A stretch of DNA of 32,032 bases from Nonomuraea aurantiaca (GCF_020215705.1 NZ_JAIWNB010000052.1:1-32032), one strand, 5' to 3'; positions 15,862 to 24,014 are shown, counted from the first letter of the stretch. A program made the numbers and translations. Notes: generated by a model not told the origin, from the sequence alone.

Positions 15862-15989
15862 TGAACATCGAGGTTGGGAAGGTGCCCACATGCGTGCAGG
15901 TAACGCACCGTGGCGGCCTGGGCGTGAGCTTCGACGAGATTGGTGTCACTGGTGCCCTTTTCGACAGGCACCTCAGGACAGACTTCTGA
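15861..15989 (+). CDS. Small hypothetical ORF (42 aa)
   Basis: It starts at the ATG overlapping the previous stop (TGATG). The product, MNIEVGKVPTCVQVTHRGGL and so on, ends before a DevR-like box. The MNIEV...PTC start faintly recalls short thioredoxin-like proteins that begin MxIEVLxxPxC, but the second Cys is missing and the length is half. It may be a remnant. I assign no function. Confidence 0.3.
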   Translation: MNIEVGKVPTCVQVTHRGGLGVSFDEIGVTGALFDRHLRTDF

Positions 15990-16003
15990 GAGCCGAAGGT
16001 CCC
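15990..16003. promoter_or_regulatory. DevR/DosR-like box (left arm weak)
   Basis: GAGCC-GAAG-GTCCC, 100 bp upstream of the DUF1918 gene (start 16104). Confidence 0.5.
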
Positions 16004-16103
16004 CGCTGTGGAGACTTCTGGCCCTGGTGGATACCGACCAGACCCTCCAGAAATGGAGGCGAGTGATTACCACCGTCTTGTACCCGGAGAAGAGGAGAAC
16101 GCC

Positions 16104-16294
16104 ATGAAGGCCGCAGTGGGTGATCGGCTGATCGTGGAGGCCACGCGCGGCACCAGCACCCGCCCCGAAGGATTCATCATGAAGGTGAACCACCTGGACG
16201 GCTCCCCGCCCTACCTGGTCCGCTGGCTGACACCGAACGCGAGACCCTCGTCTTCCCCGGCCGCGACGCACGAGTGGTCCAAGCCGCGCGATGA
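16104..16294 (+). pseudogene. DUF1918 small protein with a one-base deletion
   Basis: ATG at 16104 follows AGGAG. MKAAVGDRLIVEATRGTSTR, then GSPPYLVRWL, is the DUF1918 signature, a roughly 60-residue SH3-like actinobacterial protein often found beside stress genes. After VRWL the frame departs. Restoring one G (CTGAC to CTGGAC near 16228) gives DTERETLVFPGRDARVV and a stop at 16292-16294, the normal family ending. As written, the frame runs on to 16307 with an unrelated tail. A real frameshift or a homopolymer read error would both fit. The role of the family is unknown. Confidence 0.72.
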
Positions 16295-16299
16295 CCAGT

Positions 16300-16370
16300 G
16301 CCGGTGAGCCGTTGGATGCGGCGCTGCTGCGGCCAGGGAGGTTCGACCGGCAGGTCTCCCGTACGGTCGG
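16300..16370 (+). pseudogene. FtsH-like AAA protease scrap
   Basis: The forward frame reads GEPLDAALLRPGRFDRQV and then stops. LDAALLRPGRFDRQV is the second-region-of-homology block of FtsH-type AAA ATPases (canonical LDPALLRPGRFDRQ). There is no start and no other FtsH sequence, so this is an internal fragment of about 20 residues. Confidence 0.5.
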
Positions 16371-16460
16371 CTCGGGGTAGGCGACGGGCGCCTCGACCAG
16401 ATAACCGACCTTGGCCCGTTGAGGCCGAGCAGGGCGTAGATCCGTCCCGGCTGCTGTCTC
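16345..16460 (-). pseudogene. ABC-transporter ATPase scrap
   Basis: The reverse strand reads PGRIYALLGLNG, a degraded Walker A lead-in (typically GEIYALLGPNGAGK). After a frame change it reads KVGYLVEAPVAYPEPTVRE, matching the VGYLVEAPxxYPxLTxREN block of ABC ATPases. The 30-odd residues between Walker A and that block are gone. It abuts the FtsH scrap, so two unrelated fragments are joined here. Confidence 0.4.
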
Positions 16461-16481
16461 GGAGGGTCTCGGAGGAGAGGT

Positions 16482-17195
16482 TCACGAACGATCCCAGATG
16501 ACAGGCAGTTCCAGGATGTCGTCTTCCTGCCAGGTGAGGGCTTTCTGGACGTCGACGATCCCGTCCAGTCCTTCGGTCGTGCAGACGGCGGTGGCCGCCT
16601 CGCTGCGCTTGCCCGTGTGGCCGGACAGCGTGACGATGCCGTTGTGGACCTCGACGATGATCCCGTCGCGGTCGTTCCACCGGGCATGCGATGGGATGCC
16701 TTCGACGACGCGCCGCCTGATCTCGTCATCGTCGCGCAGGTACATCCTGAGCAGGTCCCGTCTGCTGACGATGCCTTGCAGCCTTCCCTCGGCATCGACC
16801 ACGATCAGCCGCTTGACGCCGCACTCGTCCATGATGCGGGCGGCCTTGGAGGTCGAGGCGGATGCGGTGACGGTCACTGCGGGCGTGGTCATCAGGTCGG
16901 CTGCGGTATCCCCTGCGGCCTTCCTTCTCCCATTCTCCACCTGACCGGTCATCCGCCGGCGCATCCGGGCGTACAGCGGCGGCTGGTAGCTTTCGCCGTA
17001 GTACTGCTCCCGGAACTCCTCCTTGCGCATCAGGTCTCCTTCGGACACCACGCCAAGGACCTGCTCATCGCGGTCCACCACGGGCACGGCGCTTATGCCC
17101 TTCGCCACCAAAACCTCGGCGACGTCCTTGAACAAGGTGTCCGCCATGACCGAGGTGACCTGGGTGGTCATGACGTCCCTCACTGTGATCCGCAT
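16482..17195 (-). CDS. CBS-CBS-BON domain protein (237 aa)
   Basis: ATG at 17195 (MRITVRDVMTTQV) follows GGAGGG. CBS-1 covers about residues 5-57 (VLGVVSEGDLM), the shared linker EEFREQYYGESYQPPLYARM follows, CBS-2 covers about 100-150 (LQGIVSRRDLL), and BON about 165-230 (GIVTLSG). It is the most complete family member in the window and the best reference for the truncated paralogues at 1492-1959 and 9199-9905. The likely role is adenylate-responsive regulation. The promoter region is divergent from the WS/DGAT gene and has a perfect palindromic DevR-like box 60 bp upstream. Confidence 0.87.
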   Translation of the reverse strand: MRITVRDVMTTQVTSVMADTLFKDVAEVLVAKGISAVPVVDRDEQVLGVVSEGDLMRKEEFREQYYGESYQPPLYARMRRRMTGQVENGRRKAAGDTAADLMTTPAVTVTASASTSKAARIMDECGVKRLIVVDAEGRLQGIVSRRDLLRMYLRDDDEIRRRVVEGIPSHARWNDRDGIIVEVHNGIVTLSGHTGKRSEAATAVCTTEGLDGIVDVQKALTWQEDDILELPVIWDRS

Positions 17196-17254
17196 CGTGG
17201 ACCCTCCTTCCGATCCTCCCTTCCATGAGATCGCCATCCGCGGGCGCCATCGTA

Positions 17255-17268
17255 GGGGCGAAAGCCCC
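17255..17268. promoter_or_regulatory. DevR/DosR-like box, perfect palindrome
   Basis: GGGGC-GAAA-GCCCC, 60 bp upstream of the leftward CBS-BON gene (start 17195). Confidence 0.8.
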
Positions 17269-17288
17269 TGGCCCTGCCTGCTTTGGAA

Positions 17289-17302
17289 ACGCCGAAAGTC
17301 CC
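17289..17302. promoter_or_regulatory. DevR/DosR-like half box
   Basis: ACGCC-GAAA-GTCCC, second site in the 350-bp divergent region, 21 bp from the perfect box. Tandem sites are common in DosR promoters. Confidence 0.45.
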
Positions 17303-17407
17303 ACGTCGGCGCACGGCCGGCGCCTCTGCTGCCGATCAACCCACGAGGCCGAGGGAGGGACGCGGCTGCGCCGGCGAATGCCTCTGTGAGGTTGGGCCCA
17401 TCAGAGC

Positions 17408-17421
17408 ATGACCAAGGTCCC
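17408..17421. promoter_or_regulatory. DevR/DosR-like box
   Basis: ATGAC-CAAG-GTCCC, 126 bp upstream of the intact WS/DGAT (start 17547). It is the nearest site to that gene. Confidence 0.5.
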
Positions 17422-17546
17422 TAGGCCGCGGATGCGGCTCCGGAAACCATCGGAGGGGAGTGTCGCCCGGCTCTTGCGACCCGCGGGCGATGCCACCGCC
17501 AACGGCCGTTTCACGCGGTGCAGGCGGACAGGTAGAGGAGGGTTCG

Positions 17547-18932
17547 ATGAGGGAGACGAAACGCCGGGACGTGATGCCGGCCCAAGCCGATGTGGACCGC
17601 GCCGGCGCCGGCGACCTGTTCAACCTCGCAGTCGACGTCGGTCCCGTTCCTGTGCAGGTCGGCGCGTGCCTGATCCTCGATACCGGACCCCGCTTCGACC
17701 TGAAGCGGGCGCGGCGGCTCATCGCCGAGCGCGTCGGTACGGTGCCGCGGCTGCGGCAACGGCTGGTGCCGGCCCCGCCAGGGTGCGGCCGGCCGCTTTG
17801 GATCGACGATCCGGCCTTCGACATCGACCACCACCTCCATGCCATGGCATGCCCGCCGCCCGGCGACGATGACGCTCTGCTCGACCTTGCTGCCGCGGTG
17901 ATCGGCCTGCCGCTCGCGCCGGCGAAGTCCTTGTGGTCGGTGACCCTGGTGACCGGCCTGGCCGGCCATCGGCTCGGGATGATCGCCTGCTTCCACCACG
18001 TGCTCGCCGACGGCCTCGGTGGTCTGGCCGTGCTCGGCTGTCTTGTGGACGGCACTCCCACGCCGGTGTCGCGGGCGTTCCCCTTCCCAGCACCGTCACT
18101 TCGCCGGATCGCCGCCGACGCGTGGACCGCCCGGTTGCGCATGCTCGCCCGTCTGCCTCAAGCCGGACGCGCCATCAAGCGCGCCGCCACCGAGCTCGGA
18201 GCTCCGCGGAGGGTGGCGCGCTGCTCGCTGAACGAGCCCGTCGGTGCGGAACAGCACATCGCGACGGTCGCCGCGCGACTCGACGACGTCCGCCGGTTCG
18301 CACACGCCCACGGCGGCACCGTCAACGACGCCATGCTGGCCGTGATCACCGGTGCCGTGCGCACGCTGCTGCACGGCCGCGGTGAGAACATCCCCGACTT
18401 GGTGGTCTCCGTACCGGTGTCGGCACGGGGAACCGCCACGACGGCCCGGCTCGGCAACCAGATCGGGGTCATGCCCGTCCGCCTGCCCACCGAAGGCGAC
18501 CTCGGACAACGGCTCGAACGGATCGCGACGATCACCCGGGTCAGAAAGTCGGCAACTTCGGCAGCCTCGGCCGACCTGCTCGCCAACGCAGGACGCCTGC
18601 TCGCCCGCCTGCACCTGGTGGGCCGGCTGTTCGAGCACCAGCGCCTCATCCACACCGTGGTGACCAACCTGCGCGGGCCGGATGAGCCGCTGTCCTTCGG
18701 CGGCGCGGGCGTTCTCACGATCATCCCGATCTCCCTCGCCCGGGGAAACGTGACCGTGGCCTTCAGCGTGCTCTCCTACGCGGGCACCCTGGTCATCACG
18801 ATTGTGGCCGACGCCGGCCGGACACCGGACCTGCCCGTCCTCACCGGCGCGCTGCGGGAGGAACTGACGGTGATGCGTCGCACCGGTCCCGGAGTGGATA
18901 GGGACCAAGGTCCTGGCGCATCGGTGGCTTAA
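17547..18932 (+). CDS. Wax-ester synthase/diacylglycerol acyltransferase
   Basis: ATG at 17547 follows GAGGAGGG; an in-frame upstream start at 17460 has no such site. The 461-residue protein has the catalytic HHVLADG motif (His150-Gly156), a WIDDPAFDIDHH segment, the NDAMLAVITGAVR block and the C-terminal TNLRGPDEPLSF block of the bacterial WS/DGAT family. The enzyme esterifies acyl-CoA with diacylglycerol or alcohols to make storage lipid. In M. tuberculosis the DosR-regulated homologue (tgs1) accumulates triacylglycerol in hypoxia. The C-terminal codons contain the DevR-like box that probably serves the following arginine operon. Confidence 0.9.
   Translation: MRETKRRDVMPAQADVDRAGAGDLFNLAVDVGPVPVQVGACLILDTGPRFDLKRARRLIAERVGTVPRLRQRLVPAPPGCGRPLWIDDPAFDIDHHLHAMACPPPGDDDALLDLAAAVIGLPLAPAKSLWSVTLVTGLAGHRLGMIACFHHVLADGLGGLAVLGCLVDGTPTPVSRAFPFPAPSLRRIAADAWTARLRMLARLPQAGRAIKRAATELGAPRRVARCSLNEPVGAEQHIATVAARLDDVRRFAHAHGGTVNDAMLAVITGAVRTLLHGRGENIPDLVVSVPVSARGTATTARLGNQIGVMPVRLPTEGDLGQRLERIATITRVRKSATSAASADLLANAGRLLARLHLVGRLFEHQRLIHTVVTNLRGPDEPLSFGGAGVLTIIPISLARGNVTVAFSVLSYAGTLVITIVADAGRTPDLPVLTGALREELTVMRRTGPGVDRDQGPGASVA
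18901..18914. promoter_or_regulatory. DevR/DosR-like box inside the WS/DGAT 3' end
   Basis: GGGAC-CAAG-GTCCT, 82 bp upstream of the antiporter. It lies within the last ten codons of WS/DGAT. Confidence 0.75.
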
Positions 18933-18995
18933 GCCTCGGTACCTGAACCGCCGGTGCTGGTGTGCTGGTGGTGATCGTACGAGAGGGAGATCACC

Positions 18996-20345
18996 ATGCC
19001 CGTCACACCATTACCGCGACGCCGCAAGCTGGGTCCGTGGATGGCGACCGCGCTGGTCGTCGGGAACATGATCGGCTCGGGCGTGTTCCTGCTGCCCGCC
19101 TCGCTGGCCGCTTTCGGCAGCGCGAGCCTGCTGGCCTGGGTGCTCACCTCGGCGGGCGCGTTGCTGCTCGCTCTGGTCTTCGCCAGGCTCGGCCGCGCCT
19201 ACCCCCAAACCGGCGGCCCCTACGCCTACGCCCGCCGTGCTTTTGGCGACTTCATCGGGTTCCAGACGGCCTGGGGGTACTGGATCGCGGTCTGGGTGGG
19301 CAACGCCGCCATCGCGGTGGCGTTCGTCAGCTATCTCGGCTACTTCTGGCCCGCGCTGACCGATACCGCGCTGACCGCCTCGGGGCTGGCACTGGCGGCC
19401 GTCTGGTTGCTGACCGCGGTCAACATCCGGGGCGTGCGGCAGGGCGGCTGGGTACAGCTCGTCACCACCGTCGCCAAGCTCCTGCCACTGATCGGCCTGG
19501 CCGTGGCCGCGCCGTTCTTCATCGAAAGCGGCGACTTCACTCCGTTCAACCCCAGCGACCAGGGCACCTTCGGGGCCGTCACGGCCGCCGCGGCGCTTAC
19601 TCTGTGGGCGTTCATCGGCATCGAGTCGGCCACCGTGCCCGCCGAGGACGTCGAGAACCCCGAGCGGACGATCCCACGGGCCACCGTGATCGGCACGATC
19701 GTCTCCGCCGCCGTCTACATCCTGGGCACCGTCGCGGTGTTCGCCGCCGTGCCCCGCACCCTGCTCGCCCAGTCCACGGCGCCGTTCGCGGACGCCGCCG
19801 AGGCGATGTTCGGCGGCTGGGCCGGCACCGCGGTCGCGATCGGCGCGATCATCAGCGCGTTCGGCGCGCTCAACGGCTGGATCATGCTGCAGGGGCAGGT
19901 GCCGCTGGCGGCCGCCCGCGACGGGCTGTTCCCGCAGGTGTTCGCCAAGCTGTCGCGCTGGGGCACCCCGGCCGTCGGGCTGATCGTCTCCAGCGTCCTG
20001 GTCACCGCCCTGATGGTGCTCAACTACAACGCCGGGCTGGTCGAGCAGTTCAACTTCGTGATCCTGCTGGCCACCCTCACGACCTTGATCCCGTACGCGT
20101 ACGCGGCGGCCGCGCAGCTCATGCTGGCGCTCACCGACCGCGAGCACTTCTCCGGCAGGCGGCTGGCGGCCGACCTCACGATCGCGGGCCTGGCCTTCGC
20201 CTACGCGCTGTGGACGATCGCCGGATCGGGCTACGAGGTGGTCTACAAGGGGACGCTGCTGCTGCTCGCCGGTATCCCGGTCTACGTGTGGCTCAAGCAC
20301 CGTGCCCACGACACCACGGTCCAGATCATTAGGAAGGCGGCATGA
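18996..20345 (+). CDS. APC-family arginine:ornithine-type antiporter (AdiC/ArcD-like)
   Basis: ATG at 18996 follows GAGGGAGA. The 449-residue protein has about 12 hydrophobic segments. GNMIGSGVFLLPASLA (about residues 23-38) matches the helix-1 substrate loop of AdiC. GGPYAYARRAFG, LWAFIGIESAT and GALNGWIMLQGQ correspond to AdiC segments that carry the gating tryptophans Trp202 and Trp293. First in a four-gene operon with arginine deiminase enzymes, it probably exchanges external arginine for ornithine. Its stop overlaps arcA as ATGA. Substrate direction is inferred from context. Confidence 0.87.
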   Translation: MPVTPLPRRRKLGPWMATALVVGNMIGSGVFLLPASLAAFGSASLLAWVLTSAGALLLALVFARLGRAYPQTGGPYAYARRAFGDFIGFQTAWGYWIAVWVGNAAIAVAFVSYLGYFWPALTDTALTASGLALAAVWLLTAVNIRGVRQGGWVQLVTTVAKLLPLIGLAVAAPFFIESGDFTPFNPSDQGTFGAVTAAAALTLWAFIGIESATVPAEDVENPERTIPRATVIGTIVSAAVYILGTVAVFAAVPRTLLAQSTAPFADAAEAMFGGWAGTAVAIGAIISAFGALNGWIMLQGQVPLAAARDGLFPQVFAKLSRWGTPAVGLIVSSVLVTALMVLNYNAGLVEQFNFVILLATLTTLIPYAYAAAAQLMLALTDREHFSGRRLAADLTIAGLAFAYALWTIAGSGYEVVYKGTLLLLAGIPVYVWLKHRAHDTTVQIIRKAA

Positions 20346-21517
20346 CGGTGTTCCATGTCGACAGCGAGGTAGGCCGGTTACGGCAGGTCATCCTGCACCG
20401 GCCCGGGTTGGAACTGAAGCGGCTGACCCCCACCAACTGCGATGAGCTGCTCTTCGACGACGTGCTGTGGGTGACGCGCGCCCGCCAGGAACACGACGCC
20501 TTCGCCGACACCCTGCGCGAGCGCGGTGTCATCGTCCACCTGTTCGACGAACTGCTGGCCGAGACGCTCAAGCTGGATCAGGCCCGCGCGTGGGTGCTGG
20601 ACCGCGTCGTCACCGAGGCCGCCTTCGGCCCCACCCTGGCGCCATCCCTGCGCGAGGCGCTGGAGGAGATGCCATCCGACGCTCTCGTACGACACCTCAT
20701 CGGCGGGCTCACCAGGCGCGAACTCGGCCTGCGCATCGACAGCCTGCGCCTGGCGGGGCTCGGCGAGGACGACTTCGTCCTGCCGCCGCTGCCCAACCAC
20801 CTGTTCACCCGCGACGCCTCCGCCTGGATCTATGGTGGCGTGTCCCTGCACCCGATGGCCAAGCCGGCTCGCCGCCGGGAGACCACGCATGTGGCCGCCG
20901 TGTACGCCTTCCATCCGTTGTTCGCGGGGAAGGCGCCGATCTGGTACCCGGCCGAGGCAGAGCAGCCCGCCACCATCGAGGGCGGCGACATCCACGTCGT
21001 CGGTGACGGCGCCGTCCTGGTCGGGATGAGCGAACGCACCACACCGCAGGCGATCGAGCTGCTGGCGCGGCGCCTGTTCGAGGCGGAGGTCGCCGAGCGC
21101 GTCATCGTTGCCGCCCTGCCGAGGAAGCGGGCGTTCATGCACCTGGACACCGTGATGACCATGGTCGATCGCGGCGTCTTCGTGGCTTACCCGGAGCTGC
21201 CGCCGCTGCGCTCGTTCACCCTCATCCCCGGCTTGCGGGTACGCGAGAACGACGACCTGTTCAAGGCAATCGGCACGATCAGTGTGTTGCGCGCGGAGCA
21301 GGACGTCTGGGCTGCCGAGCGCGAGCAGTGGGATGACGGCACCAACGTGCTGGCCATCGCCCCGGGCGTGGTCGTCGCCTACGAGCGCAACGTCACCACC
21401 AACACCATGCTCCGCGAGCACGGCATCGAGGTCATCACCATTCCCGGCGCCGAGCTCGGCCGCGGCCGAGGCGGCCCCCGCTGCATGAGCTGCCCCATCG
21501 AAAGGAGCCCGCTGTGA
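20342..21517 (+). CDS. arcA: Arginine deiminase
   Basis: This 391-residue enzyme hydrolyses arginine to citrulline and ammonia. Catalytic elements are visible: FTRD with Asp158, EGGD with Glu213, MHLDT with His267, and the nucleophile Cys381 in GGPRCMSCP near the C-terminus. The length is close to the usual 400-410 aa. ATG at 20342 overlaps the antiporter stop by four bases, and its own stop overlaps arcB as GTGA, so the four genes are translationally coupled. It feeds carbamoyl-phosphate-linked ATP synthesis, a known anaerobic energy route. Control by the DevR-like box at 18901-18914 is inferred. Confidence 0.94.
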   Translation: MTVFHVDSEVGRLRQVILHRPGLELKRLTPTNCDELLFDDVLWVTRARQEHDAFADTLRERGVIVHLFDELLAETLKLDQARAWVLDRVVTEAAFGPTLAPSLREALEEMPSDALVRHLIGGLTRRELGLRIDSLRLAGLGEDDFVLPPLPNHLFTRDASAWIYGGVSLHPMAKPARRRETTHVAAVYAFHPLFAGKAPIWYPAEAEQPATIEGGDIHVVGDGAVLVGMSERTTPQAIELLARRLFEAEVAERVIVAALPRKRAFMHLDTVMTMVDRGVFVAYPELPPLRSFTLIPGLRVRENDDLFKAIGTISVLRAEQDVWAAEREQWDDGTNVLAIAPGVVVAYERNVTTNTMLREHGIEVITIPGAELGRGRGGPRCMSCPIERSPL

Positions 21518-22443
21518 AGGACTTGCTGCGCGTCGCCGACCTGTCCCCGCACGACCTCGCCCACCTGCTCGACCGTGCCGAACACTGCGCACGCCAGCCC
21601 CTCGGCGCACGCGAACTGCTCAGCGGCCGGACCGTCCTGCTGTACTTCGCCAAACCGTCCACCCGCACCCGCATCTCCGCCGAGACCGCCGTGGTCCGTC
21701 TCGGCGGGACGCCGCTCACCGTCGGACCGGCCGAGCTGCAACTCGGCCGCGGCGAGACCATCGGCGACACCGCCCATGTCGTCAGTTCCTACGCCTCCGC
21801 CGTCGTCATCCGGACCTTCGCCGATGACGACGTGAGAGCCTTCGCCCGCTCGGCGCACGTCCCGGTGATCAACGCACTCACCGACGGCCACCACCCGCTG
21901 CAGGCGCTCGCCGACCTCATGACGCTCCGCGAGCACGTCGGCGACCTGCGAGGACGCAAGATCGCCTACGTCGGCGCCGCCACCAACGTCACGCACAGCC
22001 TCATGGAGGCCGCAGCGCTGGCCGGGCTGTCCATGGCCGTCGCAACCCCCGCCAGGTATGCGCCCGACCCGGCCGTCGAAGCCGTGGCCAGGAAACTGTC
22101 CACGGGCGGGGAACTGCTGCTCACCGACGATCCCCGTGAAGCGGTCGCGGGCGCGGACGCCGTCTACACCGACGTGTGGTTGTCCATGGGCGATGCGGCG
22201 GAGGAGAAGGCGGCGCGCGTCACCGCGCTTACCCCGTACCAGGTCACCGCCGGCCTGATGGCCGCCGCCCGCCCCGGCGCGATCTTCCTGCACTGCCTGC
22301 CCGCCCACCGTGGCGAGGAGGTCACGGCAGAGGTGATCGACGGCCCCGCGTCCCAGGTGTTCCACCAGGCGGCCAACCGGCTGCCCACGGCGCAGGCCGT
22401 ACTCGAAGCACTGCTCAAGCGCGACCTGGCAGGGGCGTTGTGA
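21514..22443 (+). CDS. arcB: Ornithine carbamoyltransferase, catabolic
   Basis: GTG at 21514 follows AAAGGAG and overlaps the arcA stop. The 309-residue protein has the carbamoyl-phosphate loop STRTR (49-53), HPLQ (127-130), the SMG loop (224-226) and HCLPAHRGEE (260-269) with the reactive Cys261. In this operon it acts in the direction citrulline + phosphate to ornithine + carbamoyl phosphate. Sequence alone does not distinguish it from anabolic ArgF; the operon context does. Its stop overlaps arcC as GTGA. Confidence 0.93.
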   Translation: MKDLLRVADLSPHDLAHLLDRAEHCARQPLGARELLSGRTVLLYFAKPSTRTRISAETAVVRLGGTPLTVGPAELQLGRGETIGDTAHVVSSYASAVVIRTFADDDVRAFARSAHVPVINALTDGHHPLQALADLMTLREHVGDLRGRKIAYVGAATNVTHSLMEAAALAGLSMAVATPARYAPDPAVEAVARKLSTGGELLLTDDPREAVAGADAVYTDVWLSMGDAAEEKAARVTALTPYQVTAGLMAAARPGAIFLHCLPAHRGEEVTAEVIDGPASQVFHQAANRLPTAQAVLEALLKRDLAGAL

Positions 22444-23459
22444 GGATCGTCATCGCGCTCGGCGGGAACGCGCTGCTGCACCGCGGCGAACGCGCCGACG
22501 CCGCGACGCAGATCCGCAACGTCGCGACCGCCGCCGAGCAGATAGCGCGCGTGGCCGAGCGCCACCAGGTCGTCATCGTGCACGGCAACGGCCCCCAGGT
22601 GGGGCTGCTGGCCGAGGAGAGCGAGCGCGACCCCACGCTGGAGCGCGGCTACCCCCTGGACACCCTGGTGGCAGAGACGCAGGGCATGATCGGCTACTGG
22701 CTGGCGCGCAGCGTCGGCCGCCGCCTGCCCGACACCCAGGTGGCCGCGCTCATCACCCAGGTACGCGTGGACGCCGCCGATCCGGCCTTCGACCATCCCG
22801 AGAAGCCCATCGGACCGTACTATCCGGCGGCCGAAGCCGAGCGGCTGGCAGGACAGCGCGGCTGGACCTTCACCCAGGACCGGCACGGTATGCGGCGCGT
22901 CGTCCCCTCGCCACGGCCCATCGGGATCATCGAGCTGCCGATCATCCGGCGCCTGCTGGACGACGGTTGCCTGGTGATCGCGGGTGGGGGAGGCGGGGCG
23001 CCCGTCACGGCCGACCAGACGGGAGTGGAAGGCGTCGTGGACAAGGACCTGGTCGCCGCGCTCCTCGCCGAGCAGCTCGGGGCCGACCTGCTGGCCGTCC
23101 TCACCGACGTGCCCTACGTGTACGCCGAGTACGGAACGCCCCGCGAGCATCCCATCGTGCACGCCACGCTTGACGAGCTGGACGCCGGATCGTTCGCGGC
23201 CGGATCCATGCGGCCGAAGATCAAAGCTGTCTGCGCGTTCAGCAGCGCCACCGGACGACCCTCGGCCATCGGCGCCCTCGACGAACTGGAGGCGGTCGTG
23301 ACCGGCGCCCGCGGCACTCGAATCCAGCCAGCACCTGCTCAATTCCACACCGGAGGCCCGAAATCCCCTGAAGACGAGGGACGCCCCCGAGCGGCACGGC
23401 CTGTCCGGGAGACGGTGAAAGGAGGGCGGTCAAGCGGAGGACACGAGGGGTCGAACTAG
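22440..23459 (+). CDS. arcC: Carbamate kinase with anomalous C-terminal extension
   Basis: GTG at 22440 overlaps the arcB stop. The 339-residue enzyme makes ATP from carbamoyl phosphate and ADP. The N-terminus has IALGGNALL (about 4-12), then HGNGPQVGLL, VIAGGGGGAPV, VDKDLVAALLAE and LTDVPYVY, all standard for the family. Typical carbamate kinases end near the GTRI at residue about 300. Here about 38 extra residues (rich in G, R, P, E) follow before a stop, running towards a USP remnant. The extension suggests loss of the normal stop. A decayed second copy lies at 15348-15560. Confidence 0.92.
   Translation: MRIVIALGGNALLHRGERADAATQIRNVATAAEQIARVAERHQVVIVHGNGPQVGLLAEESERDPTLERGYPLDTLVAETQGMIGYWLARSVGRRLPDTQVAALITQVRVDAADPAFDHPEKPIGPYYPAAEAERLAGQRGWTFTQDRHGMRRVVPSPRPIGIIELPIIRRLLDDGCLVIAGGGGGAPVTADQTGVEGVVDKDLVAALLAEQLGADLLAVLTDVPYVYAEYGTPREHPIVHATLDELDAGSFAAGSMRPKIKAVCAFSSATGRPSAIGALDELEAVVTGARGTRIQPAPAQFHTGGPKSPEDEGRPRAARPVRETVKGGRSSGGHEGSN
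23355..23368. promoter_or_regulatory. Weak DevR/DosR-like box
   Basis: GGCCC-GAAA-TCCCC inside the arcC 3' extension, about 93 bp before the visible USP remnant. The central AAA fits but the arms are poor. Confidence 0.25.
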
Positions 23460-23559
23460 GCGTGGGGGGCTGCGACGCGCTCTGCTCGGATCCGTCAGCC
23501 AGGCCATGGGGCGCCACGCTCCCTGCCCCGTCGCGGTGATGCACGAACCGTCGAGGTGA
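23458..23559 (+). pseudogene. Universal stress protein C-terminal remnant
   Basis: In the frame ending TGA 23557-23559 the sequence reads RRGGLRRALLGSVSQAMGRH, then APCPVAVMHEPSR. This is the USP C-terminal ATP-loop plus last strand: compare GALLLGSVSRGVLHHARCPVAVVRA in the intact gene at 29367-30209. The upstream USP sequence is missing and is replaced by the arcC extension in another frame. It is a remnant of about 33 codons. Confidence 0.65.
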
Positions 23560-23604
23560 CCCGGTGCGGGGCTCGCCAGGTTCATGGCCGAGCAGAGCGC
23601 CGCA

Positions 23605-23673
23605 CCGCGACCTTAGGCCCCGGTTGAGCGGTTCTTCCAACCTGGCCTCGACACGCACGGGATAAGGGTTCAT
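23605..23673 (-). pseudogene. DUF4389 membrane protein, N-terminal remnant
   Basis: The reverse strand from ATG 23673 reads MNPYPVRVEARLEEPLNRGL, the conserved start of DUF4389 proteins (YPVRxExxLxPPLSRWLWLVKW). The transmembrane part that normally follows is absent. A DevR-like half box lies 36 bp upstream of its ATG, so promoter plus start survive without the gene body. Confidence 0.55.
23607..23620. promoter_or_regulatory. Weak DevR/DosR-like box
   Basis: GCGAC-CTTA-GGCCC, overlapping the end of the DUF4389 remnant. No clear target gene. Confidence 0.28.
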
Positions 23674-23708
23674 CCATCCAGCCCATCATCCGGCGCACCA
23701 AGTGGCAG

Positions 23709-23722
23709 TTGCCGAAAGTCCT
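23709..23722. promoter_or_regulatory. DevR/DosR-like half box
   Basis: TTGCC-GAAA-GTCCT, 36 bp upstream of the leftward DUF4389 remnant. Confidence 0.42.
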
Positions 23723-23920
23723 CAGTATGAGCGCTGTTGGACCTCTGTCGCGGCGGCTCACCGAGTCCGTGCCCTGCCCGCGACTTGCGCCAGATCCGCT
23801 GCCGCACGCCGCAGGACGTGGGGCTAGGTCACCCTGACGCACCTTGGCGGGCACGAACTCGGGCCGGGCCTCGCTCCATCCTCGCCTCCCGGCCGGAAAG
23901 GCCGAAAGCCTCCTTGAACA

Positions 23921-23934
23921 GGGACTTTCGCCGC
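23921..23934. promoter_or_regulatory. DevR/DosR-like box
   Basis: GGGAC-TTTC-GCCGC, 81 bp upstream of the SHOCT gene; the left arm is perfect. The rest of 23735-23920 shows no gene. Confidence 0.58.
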
Positions 23935-24014
23935 TGTCGACGGGTGCGTTCCGTTGCGACCCTGACCTTGAGCGGAGGCTTCGCTCAAGGAGGAAGGCAC
24001 TCAAGGAGGATGAC

